Origin: Bartonella sp. HY328
GTDB lineage: Bacteria; Pseudomonadota; Alphaproteobacteria; Rhizobiales; Rhizobiaceae
Reading direction: 5' to 3'
Assembly: GCF_025449335.1 (NCBI RefSeq)
Contig: NZ_CP104883.1
Span: forward strand, 2,348,501 to 2,412,500
Length of the DNA stretch: 64,000 bases
The notes beneath the pieces were generated by a model. That model was not told the DNA's origin. It saw only the letters and a program-made list of their open reading frames with translations, and did no database searches. The translations under genes and the position numbers were made by a program. Each line of letters starts with the position of its first letter. Positions within the stretch are counted from its first letter, which is position 1. Positions 1 through 10,699 of the stretch are shown piece by piece.

Positions 1-38
1 TCTGCTTATTAATTTATTAAATAAAATAAGCAAGGTGC

Positions 39-1430
39 TTATTTAGGGTGGATCATGTCCTCTGGACGAACCAAACGATTATAATCTTCCTCGGTTACAA
101 GGCCGCTTTTTAGTGCTTCATCACGCAAGGTAGTGCCGTTTTTATGAGCAGTTTTTGCAATTTTTGCAGCCGCATCATAGCCGATAGCCGGTGCTAATGC
201 GGTTACCAACATTAAGGATTGCTCCATCAAGTCTTGGATACGCGCGCGATTAGCAACGATACCATCAACGCAATGATCGGCAAAGGAGCGCATACAATCT
301 GATAGCAAGCGAATAGATTGCAAAACATTATAAGCAATAACTGGCTTATAAACATTAAGCTCAAAATGCCCTTGTGATGACGCAACCGTAACAGTTGTAT
401 GATTGCCAAAGACTTGGCATGCAACCATTGTTAGCGCTTCGCATTGGGTTGGATTGACTTTACCCGGCATAATGGATGAACCAGGCTCATTTTCAGGCAA
501 GCTCAATTCACCAAGGCCAGAACGAGGGCCAGAACCTAGAAAACGAATATCATTGGCAATTTTAAACAAATCAGTTGCCAAAGCATTCAAACTACCATGG
601 AAATAAGTAATTGCACCATGACTTGCTAAGGCTTCAAACTTATTGCTTGCAGCTTTAAACGGAATACCGGTGATGGTTGTCATTTGCGCGGCAAACTCTT
701 TATCAAAACCAATCGGCGCATTTAGCCCTGTACCAACGGCAGTGCCGCCTTGAGCAAGATAAAGCACGCTTTTTAGTGCTTCTTCAATGCGCAATTTGCC
801 ATGTTCAAGGCTGGCGCGATAACCTGAAAACTCTTGCCCCAAAGTGACTGGTGTTGCATCTTGTGTATGGGTACGACCAATTTTGATAATGTCGTTAAAC
901 TCATCCTCTTTAGCTTTTAGTGCCAAGATAAGATGATCAAGCGCTGGATAAAGACGCGTTACTGTTTCAATCGCAGTTGCAACATGAATTGCGGTTGGGA
1001 ATGAGTCATTTGAAGATTGACTCATATTGACATGATCATTTGGATGAACAGGCTTTTTGGTACCCATTTCGCCGCCAAGCATTTCAATAGCGCGATTTGA
1101 AATAACCTCATTGGCATTCATATTGCTTTGTGTGCCTGAGCCTGTCTGCCAGACAACCAATGGGAAATTATCATCAAACTTGCCATCAACCACTTCTTCG
1201 GCAGCAGCGATGATAGCGCGGCCAATTTCAGGTGATAATTTGCCAGCAACCATATTAGCTTCGGCAGCAGCCTGTTTAACAAGCCCCAAGGCATGGACAA
1301 GCGGCAAAGGTTGCTGCTCGATACCAATTTCAAAATTATGGATTGAACGCTCAGTCTGCGCGCCCCAATAACGGTCGCCGGGAACTTCAATCGGTCCGAA
1401 GGTATCAGTTTCTGTACGGGTTTTGCTCAT
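39..1430 (-). CDS. fumC: Class II fumarate hydratase
   Basis: Fumarase C interconverts fumarate and L-malate in the TCA cycle as a cytoplasmic, iron-independent homotetramer. The 463-residue product has the usual family length. It carries the fumarase/aspartase signature [13 protein letters not shown] near residues 316-328, whose loop holds the catalytic serine, and the other conserved blocks [12 protein letters not shown] and [17 protein letters not shown]. The start begins [17 protein letters not shown], typical of FumC. It stands alone, with 667 bp of apparently non-coding DNA upstream. Identification is near certain. Confidence 0.97.
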   Translation of the reverse strand: MSKTRTETDTFGPIEVPGDRYWGAQTERSIHNFEIGIEQQPLPLVHALGLVKQAAAEANMVAGKLSPEIGRAIIAAAEEVVDGKFDDNFPLVVWQTGSGTQSNMNANEVISNRAIEMLGGEMGTKKPVHPNDHVNMSQSSNDSFPTAIHVATAIETVTRLYPALDHLILALKAKEDEFNDIIKIGRTHTQDATPVTLGQEFSGYRASLEHGKLRIEEALKSVLYLAQGGTAVGTGLNAPIGFDKEFAAQMTTITGIPFKAASNKFEALASHGAITYFHGSLNALATDLFKIANDIRFLGSGPRSGLGELSLPENEPGSSIMPGKVNPTQCEALTMVACQVFGNHTTVTVASSQGHFELNVYKPVIAYNVLQSIRLLSDCMRSFADHCVDGIVANRARIQDLMEQSLMLVTALAPAIGYDAAAKIAKTAHKNGTTLRDEALKSGLVTEEDYNRLVRPEDMIHPK

Positions 1431-2035
1431 TCTTGCAATCCTTCTGATTTTACACGGCCGGGAAACCGGTGTGAGTGCTTATGACGCACTGCTTAAAACA
1501 GGCGCGATATTTTTCTTGTACTTGCTACACGCTATCATTGGCAAGACATTGCACAATTTTTTGAAGGTTTATATGGATTTTAATCGATTTAATCATTTTT
1601 ATGGTTAAAATGACAATGAATATAAGTAAGCAACATATCCAACACCGTGTAAGTTTTAGCGTAAGCTGGTCAAAATTATGCCTATTGCTTTACGTCACAC
1701 CCAATAGCTTAATTGTATTTTTAAAAAGAATAAAGCTGTAGGAAATTGCTAGCATTGATAAATGCAAAAATTCATTTAGCTTTGCGGTGAGCCCCATTAC
1801 TTTCACAATAATGAGCATGCGCCAATTGCAAATTATGTTATAATCTGCAGATATTATTGTCCTCCGTTTTTGTTTGGGCCTTTTAAAACACGCCTACAAC
1901 GCCGCTGCAACATAAGCTGGAATATCCTACGATATATAATTGTTTTACCATTTACTCACATGGAAGCAATCCAATAAATAGTCAGTGATAATGCGTGTTT
2001 TAGAAATAACTTTTAAGACAAGTAAATGGAATAAA
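1431..2035. other. Intergenic region, nothing recognised
   Basis: About 600 bases lie between the divergent-side start of fumC and the terminator of the next minus-strand gene. Short open frames exist but have no ribosome binding site or protein-like composition. The fumC promoter must lie at the left end. I see no RNA gene or repeat. Confidence 0.5.
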
Positions 2036-2073
2036 ATGCAAAAAGCGGAGGGATTTTACGCCACTCCGCTTTT
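2036..2073 (-). terminator. Intrinsic terminator of the paralogue-1 gene
   Basis: A 10-bp perfect stem, AAAAGCGGAG at 2041-2050 with CTCCGCTTTT at 2064-2073, sits just beyond the stop of the minus-strand gene ending at 2098. On the minus strand it is followed by a T-run (TTTTTGCAT). T/A runs on both sides mean it could act in both directions. Confidence 0.75.
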
Positions 2074-2097
2074 GAAATTTGCAAATTATAAGGCTAA

Positions 2098-3774
2098 TCA
2101 GTTGGGCTTACCGGTTGATGTCACCTTTAAATCAAATTTATTCAAAATTGCGGATGTATCTGTTTGCGGAATTAAAAATTCAGATAGGCTTAATCCGCCC
2201 GGTGCTTTAGCTACCATTTGAATATTAATAGTGCCTGGATTATCAACAAAATTGCCAAAGGTATTTGAAATAGCTGTTGCATCTTCATGATTTTTCAAAA
2301 GCAGCGGCGGACTTTCAACCGCAATTATTTTTATGCTGTTGCGCAAATCAGATGGAGTAGTACCAGCCTTAGGGGCTTCCCATTGAATAATTTTATCAAA
2401 TAGCCCATAATCACTAACCGCTAAATTTAAACTTTGAAGAGAAATTTCCTCTGCTACATTCGCCATTTGATCAAAATTGCCCGCAAAGAATGCCGGACCA
2501 ATATTTTTCAATTTCCCCGACAGCTGCATCTGCCCCATATCTTTGCCAGTAAAGCCTAATTCAGCAATATTAAGCGAATTATCATCACTATTCCAGTTAA
2601 GGTTCATGATAAAGGATAGATCCAATTGGTTATAGCCCATCTCCTTCAAGACCTCGATTTTTTCATTTGGCACATCGGCAAGATCAAATAAAACATTGTC
2701 GGCCTTGATCAAAAGCTGCTCTGGAATAATATTATTCCAGTTGCTTGGGGTTATTTCAAACGATCCTACAGTTAATTTGCCATCGGCAGTATCAACAACC
2801 AGATTTTCTAAAGAGCCGTTAACTTTAGCAATGGTTGCAAGCAACTGTATGAGAGTTTTGGTGGCATCGTTGCGCTCCTCTTTGCTGGCATTTGCATTTT
2901 TTAAAACAGCAATTGCGGCCTTTGCTTGTGCGATTGGATTTTGTCCTAAATTGCGCAACGAAAATCCTTCTGATTTAAGCGCGCCTAAACTGACATGTAA
3001 CTGCTTGCCATCGCTTAAACCAGCGTCAATCTTTACATCTGAAAGATTAACTGGGCCAAATAAATCAACAATAGATTGATTTTGCGAAAGAATATTTTCC
3101 ATAAAACCATAGGCTGAGGCTACATCGATATTTTTTGCACTTGCCGCGCCGCTTTGCAGTTGCAAGCCAGATAAATTACCTTGTTTAAAATCAGATGCAG
3201 TTTGCATTGAATCAAACCCGATAAAAGCAATTTTACCCTTATCAAGATTATCAAGGGTAAAACCTTTTATAGTTGCCGTTTCTTGCGCACCATTTAGGTT
3301 TGATACAAGTTCAATATTACTCGCACGAATACTCGACAAACCAATTTGCATGAGCAATCGTAGATTTTTAGACTTAATAGTCTCATCCTTGTCATTTAAA
3401 ACAATGCCATCTACGTGAAGTTGCGGAATTTGCATGCTGATACCGCCGTGTTCAACCTTCACGTCATAAAGATCGGCAACGCCTTTAAAGCTGCTAACAG
3501 GAGGACGCACTGATATTTCTCGCACGGTGATAATAGTGCCATTTGTCATTGGTAAGCGGACTTTATGAAGATTTGCTTTACCCGTTAAACCAATGCTCCA
3601 ACTTTCGAGCTCAATGCCATATTTATTAATTTCTTTATTCACAAAATCATTAATTTGCGGCCTTGCAACAACAAAAGCAACCCCACCAATAACAACCAAG
3701 ACGATGATTATCCCAAAAAGGTAGATGAAACTACGTATTATAAATCTCTTTAGCCAATTGCCAACGGATGCCAT
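2098..3774 (-). CDS. Membrane-anchored beta-rich protein, paralogue 1 of 3
   Basis: 558 residues of unknown function. One N-terminal membrane segment (about residues 14-36), preceded by basic residues, anchors a long, probably periplasmic region of repeated amphipathic beta-type segments, as in AsmA/DUF945-like proteins. It shares short blocks with the next two genes: AKNIDVASAYGFMENIL near residue 215 and a C-terminal module beginning NWNSDDNSLNI with a following F-A-G, matching AWNSNSNSLKI...FSG and DWNEEKKQILL...FSG in its neighbours. It is the shortest of the three and has lost part of the middle region. The family assignment is by fold-like impression only. I infer an envelope role from topology. 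Confidence 0.7.
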   Translation of the reverse strand: MASVGNWLKRFIIRSFIYLFGIIIVLVVIGGVAFVVARPQINDFVNKEINKYGIELESWSIGLTGKANLHKVRLPMTNGTIITVREISVRPPVSSFKGVADLYDVKVEHGGISMQIPQLHVDGIVLNDKDETIKSKNLRLLMQIGLSSIRASNIELVSNLNGAQETATIKGFTLDNLDKGKIAFIGFDSMQTASDFKQGNLSGLQLQSGAASAKNIDVASAYGFMENILSQNQSIVDLFGPVNLSDVKIDAGLSDGKQLHVSLGALKSEGFSLRNLGQNPIAQAKAAIAVLKNANASKEERNDATKTLIQLLATIAKVNGSLENLVVDTADGKLTVGSFEITPSNWNNIIPEQLLIKADNVLFDLADVPNEKIEVLKEMGYNQLDLSFIMNLNWNSDDNSLNIAELGFTGKDMGQMQLSGKLKNIGPAFFAGNFDQMANVAEEISLQSLNLAVSDYGLFDKIIQWEAPKAGTTPSDLRNSIKIIAVESPPLLLKNHEDATAISNTFGNFVDNPGTINIQMVAKAPGGLSLSEFLIPQTDTSAILNKFDLKVTSTGKPN

Positions 3775-4045
3775 GCTGTTCTCTCATTTTTTTAATAATG
3801 AATATGCGAAAATACCAGATAACCGCTTTTACCTTGAAGCGTCATATTTTTAATTTTTGCATTTCCATATAAAATATGGTTTTACTATGATAATAAAAGG
3901 CTTTTAAAACAATTTTATACCTATTTTCAAGCTGTAACCACCTTTTAAACAAAGATTATGGCATTAATAACCGGCGTAGCAAATGAACTTAGCTAAAAAG
4001 CTGAAATTTACACTATCGAGAGACCAATAGCAGCATAATTGCGGC

Positions 4046-6166
4046 TTAAGGAATTGATGCTAGATCAATATCCATAAGCGACCATAATAGCGTTTTATTT
4101 TCCATAAAAGCTGGGATTAAAACTGCAATAATTACGCTATTGGGCGTTTTTTCCTCTAACGTAAGCACTAATCCACTACCATTTTGTATATAGGCATCAT
4201 AAGCGCGTACGAAACTTTCGACTTTGCTGTCTTCAAGTTGCAGTCCATTGAGCCTTTGCTCAAAGATCTCAACAATCTTGGTTTTCAACTCATCCAATGA
4301 GCTAAAGCTCAACCCTGCGATGAATGAAAAATTCTGATCTTTCAAGCCGCGATCTTCATATTGCAAAACTAATTTATTAACCATAACATTAATTAAGTTG
4401 CCAAGCATATCGCCTTGCTGGCCCGAAAATATTGGCTCTTGAACATTCGAAAATTCCGCTCCAATTGCTAAACGTCCCAATTGTTTGCTTTCGATGAAAC
4501 TATTGTCAATTTTTAAGCTATTTGAATTGCTATTCCAAGCCGCCTGAAAGTTCAAATTGACATTTAACGATGAGCTTTTAAATCGCGGCATATTCATTTG
4601 AGCGATTATCTTTTTAGGAAGTACAAAATCATCAATCACAAATGCAATTTTGGTCGGAATAGGTCCAGGGGTCTCATATTCATTTCTCAAAGATAATTCA
4701 TTAAGCTTAAAAACCTGCTCGAGCGCGGCATTTGAATTATTCGAATGTTTTGACGGTGCGTATAAATTTAGGTTATGAACCGAAAGACTATCGATTTGCG
4801 GAAAATTCGGCCAAATTTTTTGCATAAGTACTTTTGAATAATCAAAATTAGCATTCTTCTTCAAACCATCCTTATCCAACAATCTCGAAAATTCGCCATC
4901 AATAAAATTATAGAAATTAGCCAAATCTATATTTTTAGCCTGAACTTCATCCACTTTCCATTCAAGAGGTAGGTTAAAAAGCCTTATTGAGCTTGGATTT
5001 TCTAATTCTCTTGACACATCATCAAGTTGATTGAATTGGAATGTTAACTTATTATTTTGATAGGAAATAGTGCCAGTTTTAATTAAAAACTGATATTCCA
5101 TCGCACCATCTTCATACTCTTTTGCATAGTCTTCAAAATCCAAATCAACAGTTTGAACCATATCCAAAAGATAAAAATAGCTACGCAATAATTTAATGTC
5201 TTTATAATCAGCTAAAGGGTCTTCAACTAATGGTTGGCCATCTTTGCCACGTTCGACATCACTCATCGCTAAAACAGAAATTTGATTATTGAACAAATCA
5301 GCAAAGGTTTCACGATTTTGACGCAGCAATAAACCAGACAGATTTACTTCTTCAAAATCAATAGTCTGGCTATTATCATAATAATTTATGTGACGAATAT
5401 TCACACTTTTGGCAATGGATTTAGCTACATTCACTTGATAATTACGTGGCGCAAAAATTAGATCAAATACTTGCCAACAATTCAAATCACGAAAATTAAT
5501 ATGATCGATTGACAAATTAATTGACTGATTATCGCCTCCAACTGATTTTTTGCCAACTTCGATCGCAGATCCCCAAAAATATTGCGATTGAACGATACCT
5601 TGCGACACACTCTCAAATGCACCAGCATCAATAGTAAATTTGAGTAAATATGATGTATTACCAATAGATGATCTTAACGACATTTTACTAAAATCAATTT
5701 GGTTGATATCCATATTAAGCAGCGAATTTAAAAAAGATGGAAGATAGAAACGCTTATTTGACAGAGTGGGTTTATGTTCAAATTTTAGATCTGAAATACT
5801 TAAACTATCAAGATTAAATTCAAAACCATCCTTATAATTTATATTGCTAATTTCAAAATCAAAACGCCCATTTTCTTTAGGTTTAATCAGTAATGTTTCG
5901 ATGTTAACTTTTGTATTATGACCAAGTGGAAGATACGCATTTTTAATGGCTATCACGCCTTCTTCATGCTCCTCTACATTCTCAAAATGTAAGCCATTTT
6001 GCTTTAAAAAAGTAAGTACTGGTTGCGTTACCTGTGTAGCAGCAGGGGAAGATTGAGAACAAGAAACGAAAATTAGAAAAAAAGCTACAAATGATAAGCC
6101 TATCTGTTTGAAAAAAAACAAGAAACCTTGGCAACAATCGTTTAAATGATACTGCAATCTTAGCAT
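4046..6166 (-). CDS. Putative lipoprotein-like beta-rich protein, paralogue 2 of 3
   Basis: About 706 residues. The open frame extends to 6193, but the ATG at 6166 (MLRLQYH) follows a purine-rich AAGGGGAAG site and is preferred. The hydrophobic stretch ends in FVSCSQSS, which could be a lipobox with Ser at -1, so this copy may be a lipoprotein whereas its neighbours are membrane-anchored. Shared blocks with paralogue 3 include YFYLLDMV/ALYMIDMV, the segment before PQIDSLSVHNLNL/PKIDGIEVKNVDM, the GPIPT turn, and the ending LLWSLMDIDL/PLWSLFDIAV. Function unknown. Secreted location is inferred from the N terminus. Confidence 0.65.
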   Translation of the reverse strand: MLRLQYHLNDCCQGFLFFFKQIGLSFVAFFLIFVSCSQSSPAATQVTQPVLTFLKQNGLHFENVEEHEEGVIAIKNAYLPLGHNTKVNIETLLIKPKENGRFDFEISNINYKDGFEFNLDSLSISDLKFEHKPTLSNKRFYLPSFLNSLLNMDINQIDFSKMSLRSSIGNTSYLLKFTIDAGAFESVSQGIVQSQYFWGSAIEVGKKSVGGDNQSINLSIDHINFRDLNCWQVFDLIFAPRNYQVNVAKSIAKSVNIRHINYYDNSQTIDFEEVNLSGLLLRQNRETFADLFNNQISVLAMSDVERGKDGQPLVEDPLADYKDIKLLRSYFYLLDMVQTVDLDFEDYAKEYEDGAMEYQFLIKTGTISYQNNKLTFQFNQLDDVSRELENPSSIRLFNLPLEWKVDEVQAKNIDLANFYNFIDGEFSRLLDKDGLKKNANFDYSKVLMQKIWPNFPQIDSLSVHNLNLYAPSKHSNNSNAALEQVFKLNELSLRNEYETPGPIPTKIAFVIDDFVLPKKIIAQMNMPRFKSSSLNVNLNFQAAWNSNSNSLKIDNSFIESKQLGRLAIGAEFSNVQEPIFSGQQGDMLGNLINVMVNKLVLQYEDRGLKDQNFSFIAGLSFSSLDELKTKIVEIFEQRLNGLQLEDSKVESFVRAYDAYIQNGSGLVLTLEEKTPNSVIIAVLIPAFMENKTLLWSLMDIDLASIP

Positions 6167-6213
6167 TTTCTTCCCCTTCATTTCACCACGCAAAACAATA
6201 ACGTTAAAAGCAT

Positions 6214-6259
6214 AAAAAAACCATTGGTATGTTGAGTTTTAACAACACACCAATGGTTT
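6214..6259 (-). terminator. Intrinsic terminator of paralogue 3
   Basis: An 11-bp stem, AAACCATTGGT at 6218-6228 with ACCAATGGTTT at 6249-6259, lies directly after the stop of the gene ending at 6282 on the minus strand. Seven A residues at 6214-6220 give the T-run on that strand. Its position between paralogues 3 and 2 suggests separate transcription. Confidence 0.75.
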
Positions 6260-6281
6260 ATTCAACGTCTTTAAAAACCTA

Positions 6282-8378
6282 TTATTTTACGGAGACTGCA
6301 ATATCAAACAGTGACCATAATGGATCAAGGCTATCGCTTAAATTTATCAGAGCGAAACTGGGCAATCCAACACCAAAACTGGTTTTGGATTTTGCACCAA
6401 AGGCTATAACGCCGCCGTTTTTCATAAACTTTGCAACAGGAACGATGACGCCTGCACGAATGTCATCATCATCGATATAGTCTTGCGTGATAGGGACCAT
6501 TCTCGAAATCAAACCATAGTTAACTTCTTCAACCGATATATTTTTTTCTTTTGCTATGGCTTCTTTAAAGGCGCTAAGTCTTCCCTTATCATCAAGGCTA
6601 ATTTCGAAATCTTTTACTGTTAAGCCCGATGCGGCAGCTGCCATTTCTATCGTATTACCTGAAAAAAGATATGGCTGCACTTGACCGATGGTTGCACTAG
6701 CATCTACACGACCAAAAACATTGGTTTCTAAGAAACTATCATGAAGTAAAATTTGTTTCTTTTCTTCATTCCAGTCAGCTTTAATACGTGCAGATAGCTT
6801 TAGCATTCCATCGCTAAGGCCAACACTCTGAGGAAAATAAGTAAAGTCTTCGACGAATTGCTGATAATTGACAACATTTAAATCAATAGATGTTGGGATT
6901 GGACCAGATACAGCATATTTATGGTTAAGCGAAATTTCATCGAATTTAACATTACCCTTAGACATAGGTAAATTCATATCGACATTTTTAACTTCTATTC
7001 CGTCAATCTTAGGATATAGCTTGCCAACATTTGCCATTAAGCCGACAACATATGTTCTGTCATTTGGTATTGTGTCAAGTTTCGATAATTTATCTAATTC
7101 TGAAACAGCAAATTGATATAGGGACGAAAAGTCTACTCTTTTAATGCCAACAATACCGATTTTTCCAACTGCAACAGCTTGATCATCCAATAGCGGGCTA
7201 GCGGCATTAATATCCAAGCCCTTATATTCTATACTCGTCTTTAAGGGTTCATATCCAATTGTAAGACCCTCGATATTAACGGTTATATTGACTTCAGAAT
7301 CGTTTTGGATTGAAGTTGCGTTTTTTGCCTCTTGTTGAAATGGACCTACCATATCAATCATATAAAGAGCATCACGAATAAGACCAAATAGTTTTGGATA
7401 GTCTAACTCCGCTTGTTCGCCTTTTTCCTCAGCCTCACGTGCGGATATAGGAGCAGATTTGGCAAATGCCAAGAGGTTGTTTATGGTATCAACTGGTGCT
7501 TTTTTTCCGTAACGCATAGAGATGCCATCGGTTGTAATTTCTTCAATCGACATCTGTTCTTCATGTTTTAAGGGTGATTTTGTATCAATTTTATAATTTT
7601 TGATAACAGTTGCACCGCTCACTTTTTCAAATGGCTGATCTGGCTTATCGTCTGCGATATAAGCCATTAGCACTTGCAATCTCACATTATTATCTTGAAC
7701 AGTAATTTGCTCAATTGAGGCGATTTGGAGAGTGGGTGGCAATAATATGCTATTAGTGCTTATATTGGTAACAACACTATATTTATCAATTACTTGCTGT
7801 GCAACGATACCATTATTATAATCATGAAGCTCATACTTACCTATGGCTATTGATGCTGAAATTTTAAGTTCACTCAGGTTAAAAGAAAGTTTAACCAAGG
7901 AATTATCAAACGCCATTAATTTAAAATCATTACTTAGCAAATGCAAAGCAAAAGGCGCCATTTTGTCCTTAAGACGAGGGTCAAAAATATCTTTATTCAG
8001 CTTATAACCTGTTATGGCAATAGCAGGCAAAGCAACTTCTATCACCCCGTTTTTATAGCTGACATTTTTAAGATTAATATCTAGCAAGCTGTCATTTTTG
8101 ATCGCAACATTAATACTTTCAACATTGAGCTGCACATTGTCTGCAACTTGTAATTTTGGCTCAACAAGAGAATACGTCTTATCGGAATTTTCTTTCCACT
8201 CCTTAAATACGACCCCTTGCTCTTTCAATTGTTCGAAAACAGCATTTATTTTTTTTTGCTGCAAGCCAAGATAATAATAGATGCCGCCGCCTATTAGTAA
8301 AACAAGAATAATAAGGATCGCAATAAGTTTGCCCTTATTTCCCTTACTCTTAATGTCTGTGATACCCTCTTTGGACAT
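6282..8378 (-). CDS. Membrane-anchored beta-rich protein, paralogue 3 of 3
   Basis: 698 residues of unknown function. A strongly hydrophobic segment (residues about 19-37, LIAILIILVLLIGGGIYYYL) follows a short basic cytoplasmic tail, so the rest should be periplasmic. The body is made of repeated beta-type segments without cysteines or obvious catalytic motifs. It shares blocks with the two downstream genes (DYPKLFGLIRDALYMIDMV, YPKIDGIEVKNVDMNLP, SGPIPTSIDLNV, DWNEEKKQILL, PLWSLFDIAV). It has its own terminator and a 214-bp upstream gap. The resemblance to DUF945/AsmA-like envelope proteins is only in architecture. Confidence 0.7.
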   Translation of the reverse strand: MSKEGITDIKSKGNKGKLIAILIILVLLIGGGIYYYLGLQQKKINAVFEQLKEQGVVFKEWKENSDKTYSLVEPKLQVADNVQLNVESINVAIKNDSLLDINLKNVSYKNGVIEVALPAIAITGYKLNKDIFDPRLKDKMAPFALHLLSNDFKLMAFDNSLVKLSFNLSELKISASIAIGKYELHDYNNGIVAQQVIDKYSVVTNISTNSILLPPTLQIASIEQITVQDNNVRLQVLMAYIADDKPDQPFEKVSGATVIKNYKIDTKSPLKHEEQMSIEEITTDGISMRYGKKAPVDTINNLLAFAKSAPISAREAEEKGEQAELDYPKLFGLIRDALYMIDMVGPFQQEAKNATSIQNDSEVNITVNIEGLTIGYEPLKTSIEYKGLDINAASPLLDDQAVAVGKIGIVGIKRVDFSSLYQFAVSELDKLSKLDTIPNDRTYVVGLMANVGKLYPKIDGIEVKNVDMNLPMSKGNVKFDEISLNHKYAVSGPIPTSIDLNVVNYQQFVEDFTYFPQSVGLSDGMLKLSARIKADWNEEKKQILLHDSFLETNVFGRVDASATIGQVQPYLFSGNTIEMAAAASGLTVKDFEISLDDKGRLSAFKEAIAKEKNISVEEVNYGLISRMVPITQDYIDDDDIRAGVIVPVAKFMKNGGVIAFGAKSKTSFGVGLPSFALINLSDSLDPLWSLFDIAVSVK

Positions 8379-8592
8379 ATTTCCAACCCTATTTAATTGT
8401 CACAAATTGCTAAATTATTTTTGCAAGATAATTTAATTGCAAGTAATTTTATTGCCTTTACGAAATTATCGTTAAGCTCGCTTGACATAGTGCATTTATT
8501 TTTAAAAATAGAAACAAACAAAGGGCGTTATACACATGAAATTAAGTATTTTTTAACTTTTAATTTTTGTATTAAACTTTAAATCCATTCAT

Positions 8593-10323
8593 TTATGCTT
8601 CTGCGCTTTTGGTTGTTTCAACTGCGGACGCAACATCACTATAAAACTCCACTAAGGGTGGGCGAATATTATGAGCAAGCATTTCTTTGCGCAGAGCAAT
8701 GGAAGCACCGCAGATTATCATTCTCATTTGGCGTTTTTTTGCGGTTTGTCCTAAGTTTTCAATTATATGCGCACCAGTTGCATCAAGCAATGGCACTGCG
8801 GAAAAGTCAAGTATCATTACCTTATAACTATCGGCAATTTTATCAAGAACTGAACCAATATTAGCAGCAGCACCAAAGAAAAAAATGCCTGAAATATGGT
8901 AGATGACAACTTCATTATTTAAACGGCTATCATCAAAAGCAGGAGGCGCGCTATTAGCACCATCTATTCTATCTTCCCCCACAAAGGGTATATCCATTTC
9001 GACCTTGCTTAAACTTGACATGCGTTGAATAAACAATAAGGCGCCAAGCGCAAAGCCAATAATGATGGCTTCAGCCAATCCCCAAAATACAGTTAGTAAA
9101 AAAGTGACCGTCAAAATAACAGCTTCACCCTTTGATGCGATAAATAAAGTTTTTATCGCGCCGCGCTCGATCATATTCCACGACACAATAGCAAGTACGC
9201 CAGCAAGCGCCGCTAGGGGAATATAGCTAATAAGCGGGGCAGCAAACAGGATAAACATCAAGATAAAAATTGCGTGCATCATGCCCGCCATTGGACCATA
9301 AGCCCCAGCGCGAATATTGGTAGCGGTGCGTGCAATGGTACCGGTGACACAAATACCTTGAAAAAACGCCGTGATAATATTGGCAAAGCCCTGCCCTACT
9401 AATTCACAATTAGAGCGATGGTGATGCCCACTCATGCCATCAGCCACCACTGCCGACAGTAGCGATTCAATCGCCCCAAGCAAGGCAAAAGTTATTGCTG
9501 CTGGCATTACCTCTACTAATTTATCAATCGAAAAAACTGGCATCACTGGCATTGGTAATTGCGATGGCATAGCACCAAAGCGGCTACCAACGGTTGCAAC
9601 ATCAAGCACTCCCAAAAAAGCCGCAAAACTTGCCAATGCAATTGCAATGAGCATTCCTGGCCAATGAGGGCGCCATTTTTTCAAAGCAAAAATAATAATG
9701 ATTGTGAGCGCGCAAAGGGCAAAGCTTTGACCATTAAAAGTTGTTATTGCGTCATATATTGCCGCCATTTTTGCAATAATGGGGCCTGGTTCTCCCCCCT
9801 GCAACTCTAATCCCAATATATTAATCAATTGGCTACAAAAAATTATTACCCCAATGCCAGCAGTAAAGCCGATTGTTACAGGATAGGGAATAAATTTAAT
9901 ATAGGTGCCAAGACGCGCATAGCCCATAATGGCTAAGAATACTCCAGACATCAACATCGCTAGCAATAGCCCGTCCATGCCATGCTCGCTGATGGTGGTT
10001 GCGACTACAACAATAAAAGCACCAGCAGGCCCACCAATTTGAAAGCGACTGCCGCCAAGCAGCGAGACAAAAAAGCCACCGATAATAGATGTATAGAGCC
10101 CCTGAATAGGCGAAGCACCAGACGCAATGGCAATGGCAATAGAAAGCGGCAAAGCAACAATAGCAACGGTTAAGCCTGCTAACGCATCGGCTTTGAAGTT
10201 GCTTAAGCTATAGCCCTCACGTAAAACTGTGATAAATTTTGGCGTGAACATTTGCCAGAAAATAGAACTTTGTTTTAAACGATTATCATCAGATTTATGA
10301 TTACCAAACCCCTGCCCCGACAT
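8593..10323 (-). CDS. SulP (SLC26-type) anion transporter with STAS domain
   Basis: About 576 residues. The open frame reaches 10338, but the ATG at 10323 follows GAGGGG at a suitable distance. The N-terminal two-thirds is a polytopic SulP transporter, with LLAGLTVAIVALPLSIAIAIA-type first helices and the conserved SRFQIGGPAGAF segment. Residues about 470-560 form a STAS domain (YHISGIFFFGAA... VMILDFSAVPLLDATGA). SulP members carry sulfate, bicarbonate, molybdate or C4-dicarboxylates, and substrate cannot be read from the sequence. Two other sulfur transport systems in the window make sulfate plausible. A bicarbonate role is the main alternative. Confidence 0.9.
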   Translation of the reverse strand: MSGQGFGNHKSDDNRLKQSSIFWQMFTPKFITVLREGYSLSNFKADALAGLTVAIVALPLSIAIAIASGASPIQGLYTSIIGGFFVSLLGGSRFQIGGPAGAFIVVVATTISEHGMDGLLLAMLMSGVFLAIMGYARLGTYIKFIPYPVTIGFTAGIGVIIFCSQLINILGLELQGGEPGPIIAKMAAIYDAITTFNGQSFALCALTIIIIFALKKWRPHWPGMLIAIALASFAAFLGVLDVATVGSRFGAMPSQLPMPVMPVFSIDKLVEVMPAAITFALLGAIESLLSAVVADGMSGHHHRSNCELVGQGFANIITAFFQGICVTGTIARTATNIRAGAYGPMAGMMHAIFILMFILFAAPLISYIPLAALAGVLAIVSWNMIERGAIKTLFIASKGEAVILTVTFLLTVFWGLAEAIIIGFALGALLFIQRMSSLSKVEMDIPFVGEDRIDGANSAPPAFDDSRLNNEVVIYHISGIFFFGAAANIGSVLDKIADSYKVMILDFSAVPLLDATGAHIIENLGQTAKKRQMRMIICGASIALRKEMLAHNIRPPLVEFYSDVASAVETTKSAEA

Positions 10324-10338
10324 TAGCTTACCCCTCAA

Positions 10339-10687
10339 GCTATAAAATTGTCGACAAACTTTCTAATAATACTATAGCATTTTTGAAAAACTGTGAAGCG
10401 ATCTTACCAAATAGACAAAATTCATAGATTTTAAATGACGACATGTGAGCAACCACGCCAAATAATAAACAAAATTTTGATAAAAATAGAAATCCCTAAA
10501 TACACTTATTGAATACGTAACCTATTCATTGATCATTCTAAAAAGTATATGATGAGTCAGCAAATTTTATTTTCAACTGAGAATGCAAATTTAAAATGGC
10601 AAAATTCATGCTATAATTGGCACATAATCCACTTTTTCCATCCCAATATTCCAATAAACTAATTAGTATTGAGATTAATAGGAATAG
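10339..10687. other. Intergenic region between divergent genes
   Basis: About 350 AT-rich bases lie between the divergent starts of the SulP transporter and the PfpI-like gene, so both promoters should be here. No convincing operator, hairpin or RNA was seen. Confidence 0.5.
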
Positions 10688-10699
10688 ATGGGTATTACT

